From contig JAMWET010005036.1 in assembly GCA_024036415.1 (NCBI GenBank), positions 1-64,000 of the forward strand: a stretch of DNA of 64,000 nucleotides, written 5' to 3'. The position numbers and the translations under genes are program-made. The first letter of the stretch is position 1; each line of letters begins with the position of its first letter. Below are positions 36,098 through 46,795 of this stretch, piece by piece. The notes beneath the pieces were generated by a model, which saw only the letters and a program-made list of their open reading frames with translations, made no database searches and had not been told where the DNA came from. The DNA is from Prochilodus magdalenae. Lineage: Eukaryota; Chordata; Actinopteri; Characiformes; Prochilodontidae.

Positions 36098-37787
36098 TTA
36101 ATTTAAACAGTAAAATAAATTGGGAGTGGAGTCAGTTAAAGACCAGTTATGTTCGATTTTGGGACTCAATGTTTGGGTCTTGTTCTCAGTTGGATATGGT
36201 TATGACTAGTCAGAGTTGCCTTGGAGTCGACAATGGTGGTCCTGTGGATAGAACAGCTAAAGAGATTAAATCCTAGGCTTCTTGTTCTTTAGTCCTTGAT
36301 GTAAACATCTATGGCCTGCCTGTATAAATTGTTGTGCATTAAAAATGTGATGCATTTAATTTACTGGATTCACAGACATCATTTCTCCATGATAGACTAA
36401 AATATGTTTTCTCATTCAGTTCACTTTCAGCAGCAGCTGGTGCAGCAGCATTTTAAAATTTAAAAATGGCCCTGGTGTATAGCACTGTGCTATTCGAATG
36501 AAGCTCCACTGCGATCATATCCCTTTTCACAAGCTTCCTGAGCTGAACTGTCTTTTCGGAGAGTTTGTAAAACAGACCTATGATGACAGCAGTTCCGTCA
36601 TTATGCATCTAAATCTCCACGTTGAAAAGAGGAACTATTGTTGTTAGCAAGGCTGTTAGCCTTTCACTGATGTCTTGGGCTGAGTCTTTTAGTCGGAGGC
36701 TATGTTCCTGACTTGTCTGATCAAAGGCTGTCTTCGCTATCTCAGCCAATCAGAGGCTGTGTTTCCTATTTCAGCCAATCAAAGGCGGTGTTTCTAAAGA
36801 ATTTGTATGTGGCAGCACTGATCTTAAATGCATCATGTGACTGAACAGCATGAACCTGAACCCATATATAGATCTGTGCTATTCGGGCAGCACCAGAAAT
36901 TATAGTGCAAATGTATCAGAAGTGATTGATGACCAGAATAAATGCGGTGTGGAGCGGGCACAGAGGCATGGCCCCGCTACTGTTTATAGTAATAGAACTG
37001 GAAGGGCATCTCATGGAAGCTAATAGTTTCTGATGTGTGTTGGTTAGAACGTCCTTTTCCCTGATTGCTTGGGAGGCATGAGAGAACTATTTTCAAAAGC
37101 CAGAATCCTTTATTATGTACCTCTGTGTGAGGAAAGTTCTCTTTCAGTTTTTCTTTTGTTTGTACGGTCATATAATCATTTATGGATAGATGTGACTTCA
37201 CCGCAGCATATATGTTCTGAGAGACTAGCTCGTCCTGAAAAACAGATGTATATAACTTGACTGTACATTACAGGGTTGGGGTTATACAAGCGTTATTACA
37301 CGAGAGACCAGGCGAAACATAAAATGGGGAAAATGGCTTAGTAGTGATAGCAGTCACTTAGAAGTGTTGTAGTCCTGAAGCATTAGACACTCCAATGTAA
37401 ACAAGTAGCGTATAAGCACACAGCTAGCATTAGCATTAGTAAACATGTTCATAAGGTGGTGCGTTTTGTATGCTATTGCTGTAGTTATGTACCACACGCT
37501 AATACTACACAGTATGCTGTGCTTACGCCATACCAAGTTGAACTTTGGCAGAGGTAAACAAACAACAGATTATACTGTTTACAGGCGGTTCGGACAGATT
37601 TGAGTTGAACGCACATTCATAGACCATTTCTGGTTCTACCACCACCACAGCCACCGTCACATCACCATCCGCCATTTTTTCAGACATGAGCTCCTCCCTT
37701 TCTCTTGCATTTGTATCTCAAGTGAAGTAGTGGGACCATATACTAGTGACAGTCAAGTGTTGAAGCATTAGACCACTCCAATGTAAA
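36098..37787. other. Non-coding DNA
   Basis: Contains the CCAAT-bearing tandem repeat at 36.7 kb. A short segment (AAGCATTAGAC(C)ACTCCAATGTAAACAA) occurs at 37378-37403 and again at 37760-37786, beside the LINE 3' end. Confidence 0.5.
36691..36797. repeat. Short tandem array of a second, unrelated 29-bp unit
   Basis: Three to four diverged copies of AATCAGAGGCTGTGTTTCCT + ATTTCAGCC. Two copies carry CCAATCA at the unit junction, which resembles CCAAT boxes. The sequence is not related to the 32.4-kb array. Confidence 0.7.
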
Positions 37788-38812
37788 CAACAGTAACGAA
37801 CAACGTTCCTCCAGGACCAAGGCACGACATAAACAATAAATACAATAAAATACACAGACAATTTACATACACGAAAACAGCAAACAATAAGTAGAGGGAG
37901 GGACAGTGCAACAGCCCACTGGTAGTGGGTGCATAAAGTGAGGTTGTGTCTTTTTTTTTTTTTTTTGAACAATGCAGTTATTGTCCATATTTTGGTATGC
38001 ATGTAAACATGTTATACTTCAAGTGGTATGTGTGGACAGATTTAAGAGATGAGGTTATGTGGTGTGTGGGTGTTCAGTCCAGTTCACTTGAATGTGTTTA
38101 GTTTTTCTTACCAGACTCTGGGTGTTAAGGAGTCTGATGGCTTGGGGGGAAAGAAGCTGTTGCACAGTCTGGATGTGAGGGCCCGGATGCTCCTGTACCT
38201 TTTTCCAGATGGTAGGAGGGTGAAGAGTGTGGTGTGAGGGGTGTGTGTGGTCATCCACAATGCGGTTGCTTTGCGGATGCAGATGTGGTGTAAATGTCCG
38301 TGATGGTGGGGAGAGAGACACCGATGATCTTCTCAGCCGTCCCCTCACTACCCGCTGCAGGGACTTGCGATCCGATTTGCAGTTCCCAAACCAGGCAGTG
38401 ATGCAGCTGCTCAGGATGCTCTCGATGGTTCCTCTGTAGAAGGTGGTGAGGATGGGAGGTGGGAGATGTGCCTTCCTCAGCCTTCGCAGGAAGTAGAGGC
38501 GCTGCTGGGCTTTCTTGGTTATGGTGCTGGTGTTGAGGGACCAGGTGAGATCCTCTGCCAGGTGAACTCCAAGGAACTTGGTGCTCTTGACGATCTCCAC
38601 AGTGGAGCCGTCGATGTGTAGTGGAGAGTGGTCACGCCCTGTCCTTCTGAAGTCAACAACCATCTCTTTGGTCTTGTCTACGTTCAGAGACAGGTTGTTG
38701 GTTCTACACCAGTCCGTTAACCGTTGCACTTCCTCTCGGTATGCTGACTCGTCGTTCTTGCTGATGAGACCCACCACAGTCGTATCATCATTACTATACT
38801 CAAAAATACTCT
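37788..38812 (-). mobile_element. 5'-truncated L2-like LINE fragment
   Basis: The minus-strand frame at 38055-38777 encodes the end of a reverse transcriptase. Just upstream of the first Met, at the 5' edge of the fragment, the catalytic block reads YSNDDTTVVGLI where Y-A-D-D is expected. [63 protein letters not shown] and SPQAIRLLN follow. Small indels break the frame between the RVV and THPSH blocks. The 3' UTR runs to about 37788 and carries the GTCCTGGAGGAACGTTG motif typical of fish L2 tails. It is dead because the 5' part is missing, an extra codon sits in the catalytic block and the frame is shifted. Confidence 0.85.
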
Positions 38813-40939
38813 GGTTCTAAATGTGCATTGGGGTTTTTTAATGACATTCATAACTGTACTATATACCCCACACTCAAATACTAGTTGGTAATGGTATTAA
38901 GTGTGCAGTTGGGATGCATTCTCTGACAGTTTTCCTGAAATAATTTTTTAACAATTGCGGTATATCGTCTTACTTACTGTCCTGCAATTGAATAAATTGC
39001 TACCCTGTATGATACATACAGTATTGTATTGCCAGGTTGTTGCTAACACACACTCCTAGTTGCATAGCTGTCTTTCTTTCTTATTTCAGTGTATCACCTC
39101 AGTAGAATCTATCTGTCTTACCTGGCCACCCAATTCTAAAAGCTCTACACCCCTGTTTGCCTTGTTTACATAAACAGTCTTAACTAAGCAGCTGTTGAGA
39201 CTGTCTACTGTAACACCAGTATAACCCAGCAGTAATGCTTTACCAACAATAGGAAGCAGGTAATCTTTTGAGTGGTGTGGATTTGGTCAGAGACAGTGGC
39301 CTGACATGACTTGGCTCTCTGAAGATTTTGTTTGCCTCCGACTTTGGGATAAAATATTTATGCCCCACCGTGGCACTTTTCAACTTTAAAGCCTCACTCA
39401 AAACAGATGGCTGTGCAGAGCTGCAAAATGTACTGAAGTAGGATTGCTTGAAATTCAGGAAAAAACCTATAAACAAACACTTTGCAACTGATGGCTATTT
39501 TTAGGGGTAAAGCAAAACAGATGAGAACAGAATGTGCTGTTTTTACGAATTTCATGCTCACCTCTGGAATGTTAACAAGGGACGTGCTAGCGGCAATTAT
39601 GGCTGGCTTAGCATATTCAGTGGTAAGCGACATGATAAATAATTGAATCTTGACAAAGTTTCTGCCCATTGAACTGCTTGTTTTTCTGTGTTTTGTCTGT
39701 CGTCCAGATAACCTGTCGCTGTGATATGAAAGCAGGAGCAGTTTTTCATATTGTCACAGAGCCAAGACACAGGTTTCTAAGAGCTGTGTTTGCTTTGGGT
39801 TGAACCATGGCACAGAGTTGCTATGAGGAAGTGTGAATGTGAAGCAAAGGGAGGCTTTAGAGTGCTTCTCTGACTTCCCATTCGAGTCTGTGCTGTCAGT
39901 GACGGATGGCTTTTCACAGTGACGTGGGAGCAGTCAGCACTTCCCCGTGACATTCTAGCTCATTCTAGGCCCCACGTCACCCGGTGTGGACCATAGTACC
40001 ATTCCTAACATGCTTTATAAAACCCCCCTGGAGTGCAAAGTGATTGGTGTGATATTGAGAAACTACATGCATGTAATCCATGCAAAGCTTAGAAGGAAGC
40101 CATAAGAGCCAGGATGTGTGAAATACCATTGTATGAGGAAAACTATTTCTCGTCACTGTTTTGCCAGCGAGGTTGAAAAGTTCAGTAGATACGAGGTAGC
40201 TGAAAGGAAAACACAATCACGCTCGCCATGCATGACTAACCAATAGAAAGGCATAACAATGGCATCAGAGCTCCAAAGTGTGCGGAACGATGACGCTGTA
40301 CATTTCCACAACCTCACAATTCAGCACATACAGATGGGATGGACTGAGTCGGCCCCTCTCCGCAACCTTCCTGTCCTGGGAGACAAGAAATAACAGCTTT
40401 ATAAGGGCCAGCCGAGACAAAAAAGGGGTGTAATTGAAAGTGCATATGATAACAGAGCAGAGAGGACAATGCTCTCCCTGAGCAGTCCCTCCAAGCTTCA
40501 TAAATCTCACAGTGACATTGACATTTTCCTCTGTGCCAAGGCTATGGTGATTAGTTTTACCCGGCCTCACGTGCTCACGTGTCCACACACATAAACGCTC
40601 TGCATGAGCCCTCATCATGCACAAACCGAGAAGGGCAGAATAAAAAGGCTCTCGCAGACTAAACCGCCTTTTGGTGCATCAAACGGGCTTATGGGAGAAG
40701 ATCATCTCTCAACTGAAAGAAACTTCAAATTGGAGCTTGCCCAAAATAGAACTCGAAAAATAACAGGCAATTTCAAGTAATCCTGCCAAACCACAGCAGA
40801 AAGCTTTAAGCTCCACCCACAAATGCATTCTGTCATAGCTACTGTTTATAAATTTAGAGAATGTTATTAATTTTAAATGATATGAATTTTATATGGATGT
40901 GAAAAATCACACTGCCAAGCCAGATCGGGGGGTAGGTGT
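38813..40939. other. Non-coding DNA
   Basis: No repeat or gene recognised. 40.26-40.66 kb is single-copy-looking, with CACGTG-like sites (CCTCACGTGCTCACGTGTCC at 40564-40583). Confidence 0.4.
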
Positions 40940-41560
40940 TTGTTGGGTAATCATGTTCAAGGTGCAAAATACCAGGGGTCCTGGGTAACCTCTTGGACCC
41001 TCCTGAATGTCTCAAAATACTGAGGTCCCTGAAAATAAACTCATTATTACATATCATGCTCACCATCGGGGTAAAGTAGAGCCTCTCATACTAATTCATG
41101 GACAGATCATTGTTTAGCTGCTTCACCCACTGCAAGCTTCTGTCTTTGGTTTTCTTAACTAACTGGTGATGCAGCGTTGGACTGCCTCAGGGTGCCGCTG
41201 TAGCCAGTTAGTTTACCCAGTTGGTCCTTCATACACTAGCAACTCCACGTACCTATACCCAGGACACTTGGAAATAATTTTACAACACGCCACAGCACAT
41301 TTGTACATATGAAACCTCGCTGGATTCCCAAGAGAATGGAGGAAATAGACAATTGTTACTCATTTCTCAAACTGAAAGCGGGATGTGTAAGATCTCATTT
41401 AGTGTGTGAAAGACCACATTACCAGGAAACAGCATTTCTACAAAAACGATGATTAGACCAAACTAATTGTTGCTATTGAAGGTATTGAAGGTTTAGCAGT
41501 GCTATGGTGAAAGAACAAGCTACCAACAAATGCTGGAGTACCCAGAAAACCTGGGATGCC
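40940..41560. repeat. Unclassified dispersed repeat, copy 2
   Basis: Partner of the 19.0-kb copy, in the same orientation. Blocks CCTGAATGTCTCAAAATACT, GCTTCTGTCTTTGGTTTTCT, TAACTGGTGATGCAG, CCTCAGGGTGCCGCTGTAG, TTTACCCAGTTGGTCCTTCA and GACCAAACTAATTGTTGCTA occur in the same order with different indels. Confidence 0.6.
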
Positions 41561-44500
41561 CCAAAGTATTATAGCCAGAGGTATTAAACATTCTGATTGT
41601 GCTAATGTTAGTATTGGGAGAACTCCATCACTGTTGTTTCTAACCTATGTAGTTTTGAATAGCAACAACAGTACACTCCAGAGGTCTCTTGTTTAGTCAA
41701 TGAGCTTAGTCTGATCTAACGCTGCACTTTGGGTTACATAATGGTGTATCGCTTTTTACTGTACTACATCACGAAGGCAATTCATGTTGCACAGCTAACC
41801 AGCTCTAGAGCCTGATAAGACGAATTCAGGTCATAAACAGGGCCAATCAGAGTGAGCTTCTGACCCAACGAGGGCAGGCTTCTGGTGGAAAGAACCTTTC
41901 TGGTGGAAAGAACCTTTCCGGTCCTTTGTGACACTTGTGAATTTCAATCACGAGAATAATATGGCTTTTCATTAAATGGATGTTTTGAATATAAAGCAAA
42001 TATTCCTCCATTATGCTAACATGGTGGCATTGGCCGCAGTATTCCAATTAGAAATGTTCTACTTTCTATATGTTTACATAGTATAAATTCTTCTGATGAG
42101 TCACAGCCCTGTTGTCATCATCATTAATGTTGTGACTCTTATGAGTCACAGTATTTTTCATTTCATAAACGTCACACTTCCAGGTGTATCAGGTATCTAA
42201 CCTGAAGGTAAAGCTGGGAGTAGGTGATTTTGTAGAAACCAGAAAGTGTAAGATAGTTTTTAGGAAAAAATCCAACCAAAAAATACTGCACCGCTTGCTT
42301 TCAGCCCTTCTTATAAAGCCTGCTTCTTCAAAAACACACGAACATGCAGGGCCTGACTAGTCCTGGCAGACAGAACTTTGGAGAAAGGTGCACCGTTCAA
42401 AGCCAATCTAGACTAAGAGAAGATAAATACTGTACCGTGGGCTATTTCTTCAAGAGTCACAGGTCTGCTCCATGCTCTGCTTTATTTCCAAACACGGCAA
42501 AACAACAGGCGTGCTCACTGCTGGCCTCTACTCACCAGGAACTAAACAGAAAACCCACCCGTATTCCATCTCTTTAATATGAAACCCCTTAATGGAAGTG
42601 AACCTAATACAGTCGATTACTTCTATCCGGTTTAGACTAAACCACTTACCTCAATACCTCAATACCATCAAACAGCACAGCTCAAAACAACAGTGCAGAT
42701 GAATCATATACAAGACCAACACATCTATCCTGCTTACACCTACAGTTTAGCCATATGACGGACTCAACACAAGCACAAATACGAGTACTGATGCAGAACA
42801 TGTGTGCATAGGCAGATTGTGAGGTTGGTTCGAAGAAAGGCAGGTAGGCCATCAAATCATCTCATTTGGCACAGATATAAAGATTGGTTGGTTTTTTTCT
42901 AGTCCTGACGCCTTCATGGATAATCAGTTCTTTCCTTGTTATTATCAGAATATCTGATTTCCTGACTGCTGCCAGGATGTAAAGACTATTTCAGGAAACT
43001 GAAAACTGAAAAGTAACTGCCTTTGTAAAACAAAAGGTGTGTGCGACAGGTTCTCATGAGGTACAACAGATATTCTGCCAACGTTAGGTAAAACTTATCC
43101 ACCGTCAGATTTATGGGCAGAGCAAGTACAGATCAATTAGTAGCCATTCCAGCAGAGCCCTTTGCTCACATTTAGTTCTCCTTATGATTGTGTACGTGAT
43201 TGGGATGAAGCCACAGTGGAGGCATGCGCTAATGATTAACACAGTGGTGCTAGTGCGGGATGCCAAACCGGACATTATTATTGCCCTTCTAGTGTGACCT
43301 CAGTCTAAGGCAGGAGGAGTAACCTGTATGCGTGTCAGAGCGGGCTGACTGACTTTACCTCTCACCCATGCAGTGCATGTGTTCCCTCATGCATGACTAA
43401 CACCACCGAGAAAGAAGAACAACTGGTTAATGATAAAGCTGCTGTGGACACATGAGCAGTGCAAGATTCCAAAACTTGGACTTTGCCTTTCTTAGCTCGA
43501 GGAGCCTGACTGTGACAGGATACACTGTGTGAACAAATAAAGGCAGAATAGATGTAATGTACAGAACAGTATGAGCTGAATGTGACTGAGAACCAAACTG
43601 AGCTGAGTTACTGACTGTTAAGGCTGAACTTAATGAAATGAAAACTTAAAGAAATGAGCTTGTTTTCTGTATGTCCATGTGATTGTTCAGTCTGAATGAA
43701 TCAAGCTGTATATTTGGATAACAGAGAAACATGCTGATTATCTTATACGTCTTGGAACTGAACACTCTTGATTTAAAGCCACTTAATAAGGATCTTATGG
43801 AGTGAAGTCACAGCGAACCACTTCCAATGGGTAGTTCTCTATGGAACCTCTTCTGTAGATGAGATAAGGTCAAGAACCATCATTCCTAAGAATGGTTAAA
43901 ACCTTAAATCCTTTATTTTTAATGCCCATCGTGTTCACTAAATCTGTTTGCAGACTTTGAAAACCATGTAATCATTGTTTGAACATGGTACAGAAGTTAC
44001 TGAAGAAGTTCAGTTCAGAGAAACACAACATCTTTCAGCACAACAACAAACTGATGCCAGACTCTATATGTCTGGAGAAGACTTCCAACCCGACTGCCCT
44101 AATTCCACATTACAGATGTGGAAATGTGAATGAATCTAGCTTTTTTTTTTTTCCCAAAGGTCAGTGAATTTCAGTTCATGAACTGAGAAGTGTGCAGACG
44201 TCACTTTTTGGATATAACCTGCTAAAACAATAAAGATCTGAAACAATTCAGCCATCTTTCGAAAAAATACTCTGTCTACTCATTCCTGGCTTGGAATGGC
44301 TTGTTTAGATTAAGTGACACTTTATTCCGTGTTACGTTTCCAAACTAAATTCTCTGTAGGCACAGCACTAATGTTCAAATACATTTCAGGACCACTGAAA
44401 TACTGAACGGTAGCTTTTCATGTACAGATAAAAGACTTTTTTGCTCCCTTCTCAAAAGAAACGATGCACTGATCCTGCAGTGTACACACTGAGTGTGTGT

Positions 44501-44953
44501 GTGTGCAGTGTTGCCTATCACAGCTTGTGCCCTGCTTGTGTAATAAGCACTTTAACAAAGGTCACTGTGAAGGCTGAAAATCACAGAGCGTTACTGCTGT
44601 GGCTTGTTTACATAGTTTTTCAGTGAAGGCCAATTCAAAAACATTCCTAATACAGCATACTGGACATGTATATGCAATCATTTAGAGGGAAGGCTTCGGG
44701 GCCTTTCTCATTAATTCCTGTAAAATACCGCGTACATGCCTGAAAGCTTTAGTTCATTTTAAGAGAAACATACCCAGTCATGGAATCTAGGTAGATACAG
44801 CCAGGAAAGCTCCTGCTTAGGACCTTAGGAGCTGTATTGAGGGTCTAATGTGTCATATCAACCACTAACAGAACTATCAGGGAGCGACAGTGGAATCATG
44901 TTTAGATATACAAAGTCACAGGGGGTGCTGGGGGCTATGCCAGTGCTCACTGG
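41561..44953. other. Non-coding DNA
   Basis: Only the 18-bp duplication and a GAGTCACA/TGTGACTC mini-inverted repeat near 42.1 kb stand out. No coding signal. Confidence 0.5.
41881..41916. repeat. 18-bp direct duplication
   Basis: TCTGGTGGAAAGAACCTT occurs twice in perfect tandem. Confidence 0.85.
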
Positions 44954-45139
44954 ATACCCTTATGAAACGATAATATATGGCAACGTATTGGAAAATATAG
45001 TGCAATATATTAAATAATATAATGTCATATATGGGAAACAAGTGCATATATTTTGCATATATTTATATAATGATAAATATATTACAATATATTGTATAAT
45101 ACATAAGATAATACATATATGATAATATATATATAGTTT

Positions 45140-45208
45140 TATATATGTGAGAATATATACATACTGTATATTGCCGCATGTATGTATGAAAATATTCTCA
45201 CATATATA
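45140..45208. repeat. AT-rich hairpin abutting the Tc1 element
   Basis: TATATATGTGAGAATAT (45140-45156) and its exact reverse complement (45192-45208) enclose a 35-nt spacer that is itself partly self-complementary. The right arm ends at the base before the Tc1 terminal repeat. Confidence 0.8.
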
Positions 45209-45958
45209 CAGTGGGGAAAATAAGTATTTAGTCAGTCACCAATTGTGCAAGTTGTCCCACTTAAAAAGATGAGAGAGGCCTGTAATTGACATCATAGGTA
45301 AACCTCAACTATGAGAGACAAAATGTGGAAAAAAATTGAGAAAGTCATTTTGTCTGATTTTTAAAGAATTTATTTGCAAATAATTGGGAAAATCATATTG
45401 GTAATAACAAAAACACTTTGTTGTATATCCTTTGTTGGCAAATGACAGAGGTCAATACGGTTTTCTGTATGTCTTAGGTTGGCACACACTGTTGCTGGTA
45501 TGTTGGCCCATTCCTCCATGCAATCTCCTCTAGAGCAGTGATGTTTTGGGGCTGTCGGCGGGCAAACGGACTTTCAACTTACAAAGGTTTTATATCGGGA
45601 AGTAAATCATGAAAGACCCAGCCCACGTTTCATTATTGCTGATGGAAGGAGAGGTTTACCAAAATACATACAATAGTCGTATGAAAAGTGGCAATTCCTT
45701 TATGTATTATACAATATATTTTTTATATATTTGGGTTTTCACTGACCATATGACATTCTCCCAATACTCTTCTGGAACATCCAAATATGCAAACTTCAAC
45801 GTGCCTGGATATGGACTGCAGGGGGACTTGGTTTCCCCCGTAGGTAGTGTGTTGCTATAGCCTTTGTAAACATTGTGCAGGTTATTTAATCCCCCCTTGT
45901 GGCACTATTTTTTTCGTTCAATTTTGACCCCACGGGCTGAGATCTTGCGTGGAGCCCC
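45209..45958 (-). mobile_element. Decayed Tc1/mariner element with internal deletions
   Basis: Starts after TA with a CAGTGGGGAAAATAAGTATT terminal repeat. Blocks matching the common fish Tc1-like transposase on the minus strand follow. One covers the C-terminal QPQNITALEE-type region (near 45505-45560) and one the region around 45735-45800. A block near 45925-45955 corresponds to a more N-terminal part. Large pieces between the blocks are missing and the right terminal repeat is absent. The right break, just after GGAGCCCCAT, falls where an inverted duplicate of sequence from 44954 begins. Confidence 0.8.
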
Positions 45959-46188
45959 ATATATTATCGTTTCATTTTAAGGGTAGATTTCTTCACATCA
46001 AAGCTTGCCTATTGGAAGCACCCTGCAACAAGGCTGGTGTCCTCCGACAGTCACCATCACAGACACACTGTTAACGACTTCACACATTCACATGATACAC
46101 ACACCTATCTTGCTTGGGCCTATTTGGCATTTAAGCATCTCACTTTCCAATTTTTTTTGGCCTCTCACTAGTTGAGGTCTACCTATAG

Positions 46189-46345
46189 TCAATTACAGCT
46201 CAGCGGGTAACACCACTACCCAGAGTGCCATCTATTATCATATATGTATATGGGAGACTGGGGTTCAAAGTCCTGGTCATACAATATATAGGTGACTATG
46301 CTATGCTACACTAATAAGAGTCCCTTGGGCACTATACTACATTGC
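46189..46345 (+). mobile_element. Degenerate SINE copy, tandem partner of the next one
   Basis: CAGCTCAGCGGGTAACACCA and GGGAGACTGGGGTTCAAAG mark the head. The body (CTATGCTACACTAATAAGAG) is present, the tail is missing, and short AT-rich insertions interrupt it. It is part of a roughly 390-bp duplicated segment. Confidence 0.65.
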
Positions 46346-46369
46346 CCATTTTATCGTTTCATAAGGGTA

Positions 46370-46795
46370 GGAAGGTAGGAAGCACCCTGAAGAGGCTGCC
46401 AGTCCATCACAGACACACACACACATTCACATATACACACACCTAGGGCCTAGTGGCATTTAAGCATCTCCAGTTGGCCTAACTAGTGGTTAGTGTAGCT
46501 CAGCGGGTAACACCACTACCCAGAGTGCCATCTCTACATGTGGGAGACTGGGGTTCAAAAAACCTGGTCTCTAATACTATCCTTATGCAAGACACTACCC
46601 AGATTTAAGGCAAGACTTAACAGTAAATGTCGCTCTGGATAAGAGCGTCAGCTAAATGCCGTAAATGTAACTGCATGTCTTTGGACTGTGGGAGGACAAA
46701 ACAACATGCAAGCTTTTGGGCAGCTGGGTAATCCAATCCAGGCCCTTCTTGCTATGAGGGGAGAGTGCTACCCACTGGGCCACGATCCTGACCAA
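46370..46795 (-). mobile_element. Older tRNA-like SINE split by a younger SINE
   Basis: Minus-strand copy of the fish repeat whose plus-strand form begins at a tRNA-like head (here GAGAGTGCTACCCACTGGGC near 46765). It passes through CATGTCTTTGGACTGTGGGA (46674-46693) and reaches the CACACCTAGGGCCTAG and GAAGCACCCTG region. The insert at 46485-46667 divides it. Confidence 0.6.
46485..46667 (+). mobile_element. SINE of the same family, nested in an older repeat
   Basis: Head TAGTGTAGCTCAGCGGGTAA, B-box-like GGGGTTCAAA and tail CGCTCTGGATAAGAGCGTCA. It is flanked by TAACT at 46480-46484 and 46668-46672, a likely target-site duplication. The flanks join into one continuous older SINE (…CATCTCCAGTTGGCC / GCATGTCTTTGGACTGTGGG…), which shows the order of insertion. 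Confidence 0.78.

Noticed and set aside
38227..38820. Plus-strand open frames over the LINE
   Set aside because: They are antisense shadows of the minus-strand reverse-transcriptase remnant.
45609..45860. 83-codon open frame
   Set aside because: It crosses the antisense remnants of a Tc1 transposase and has no coding character of its own.
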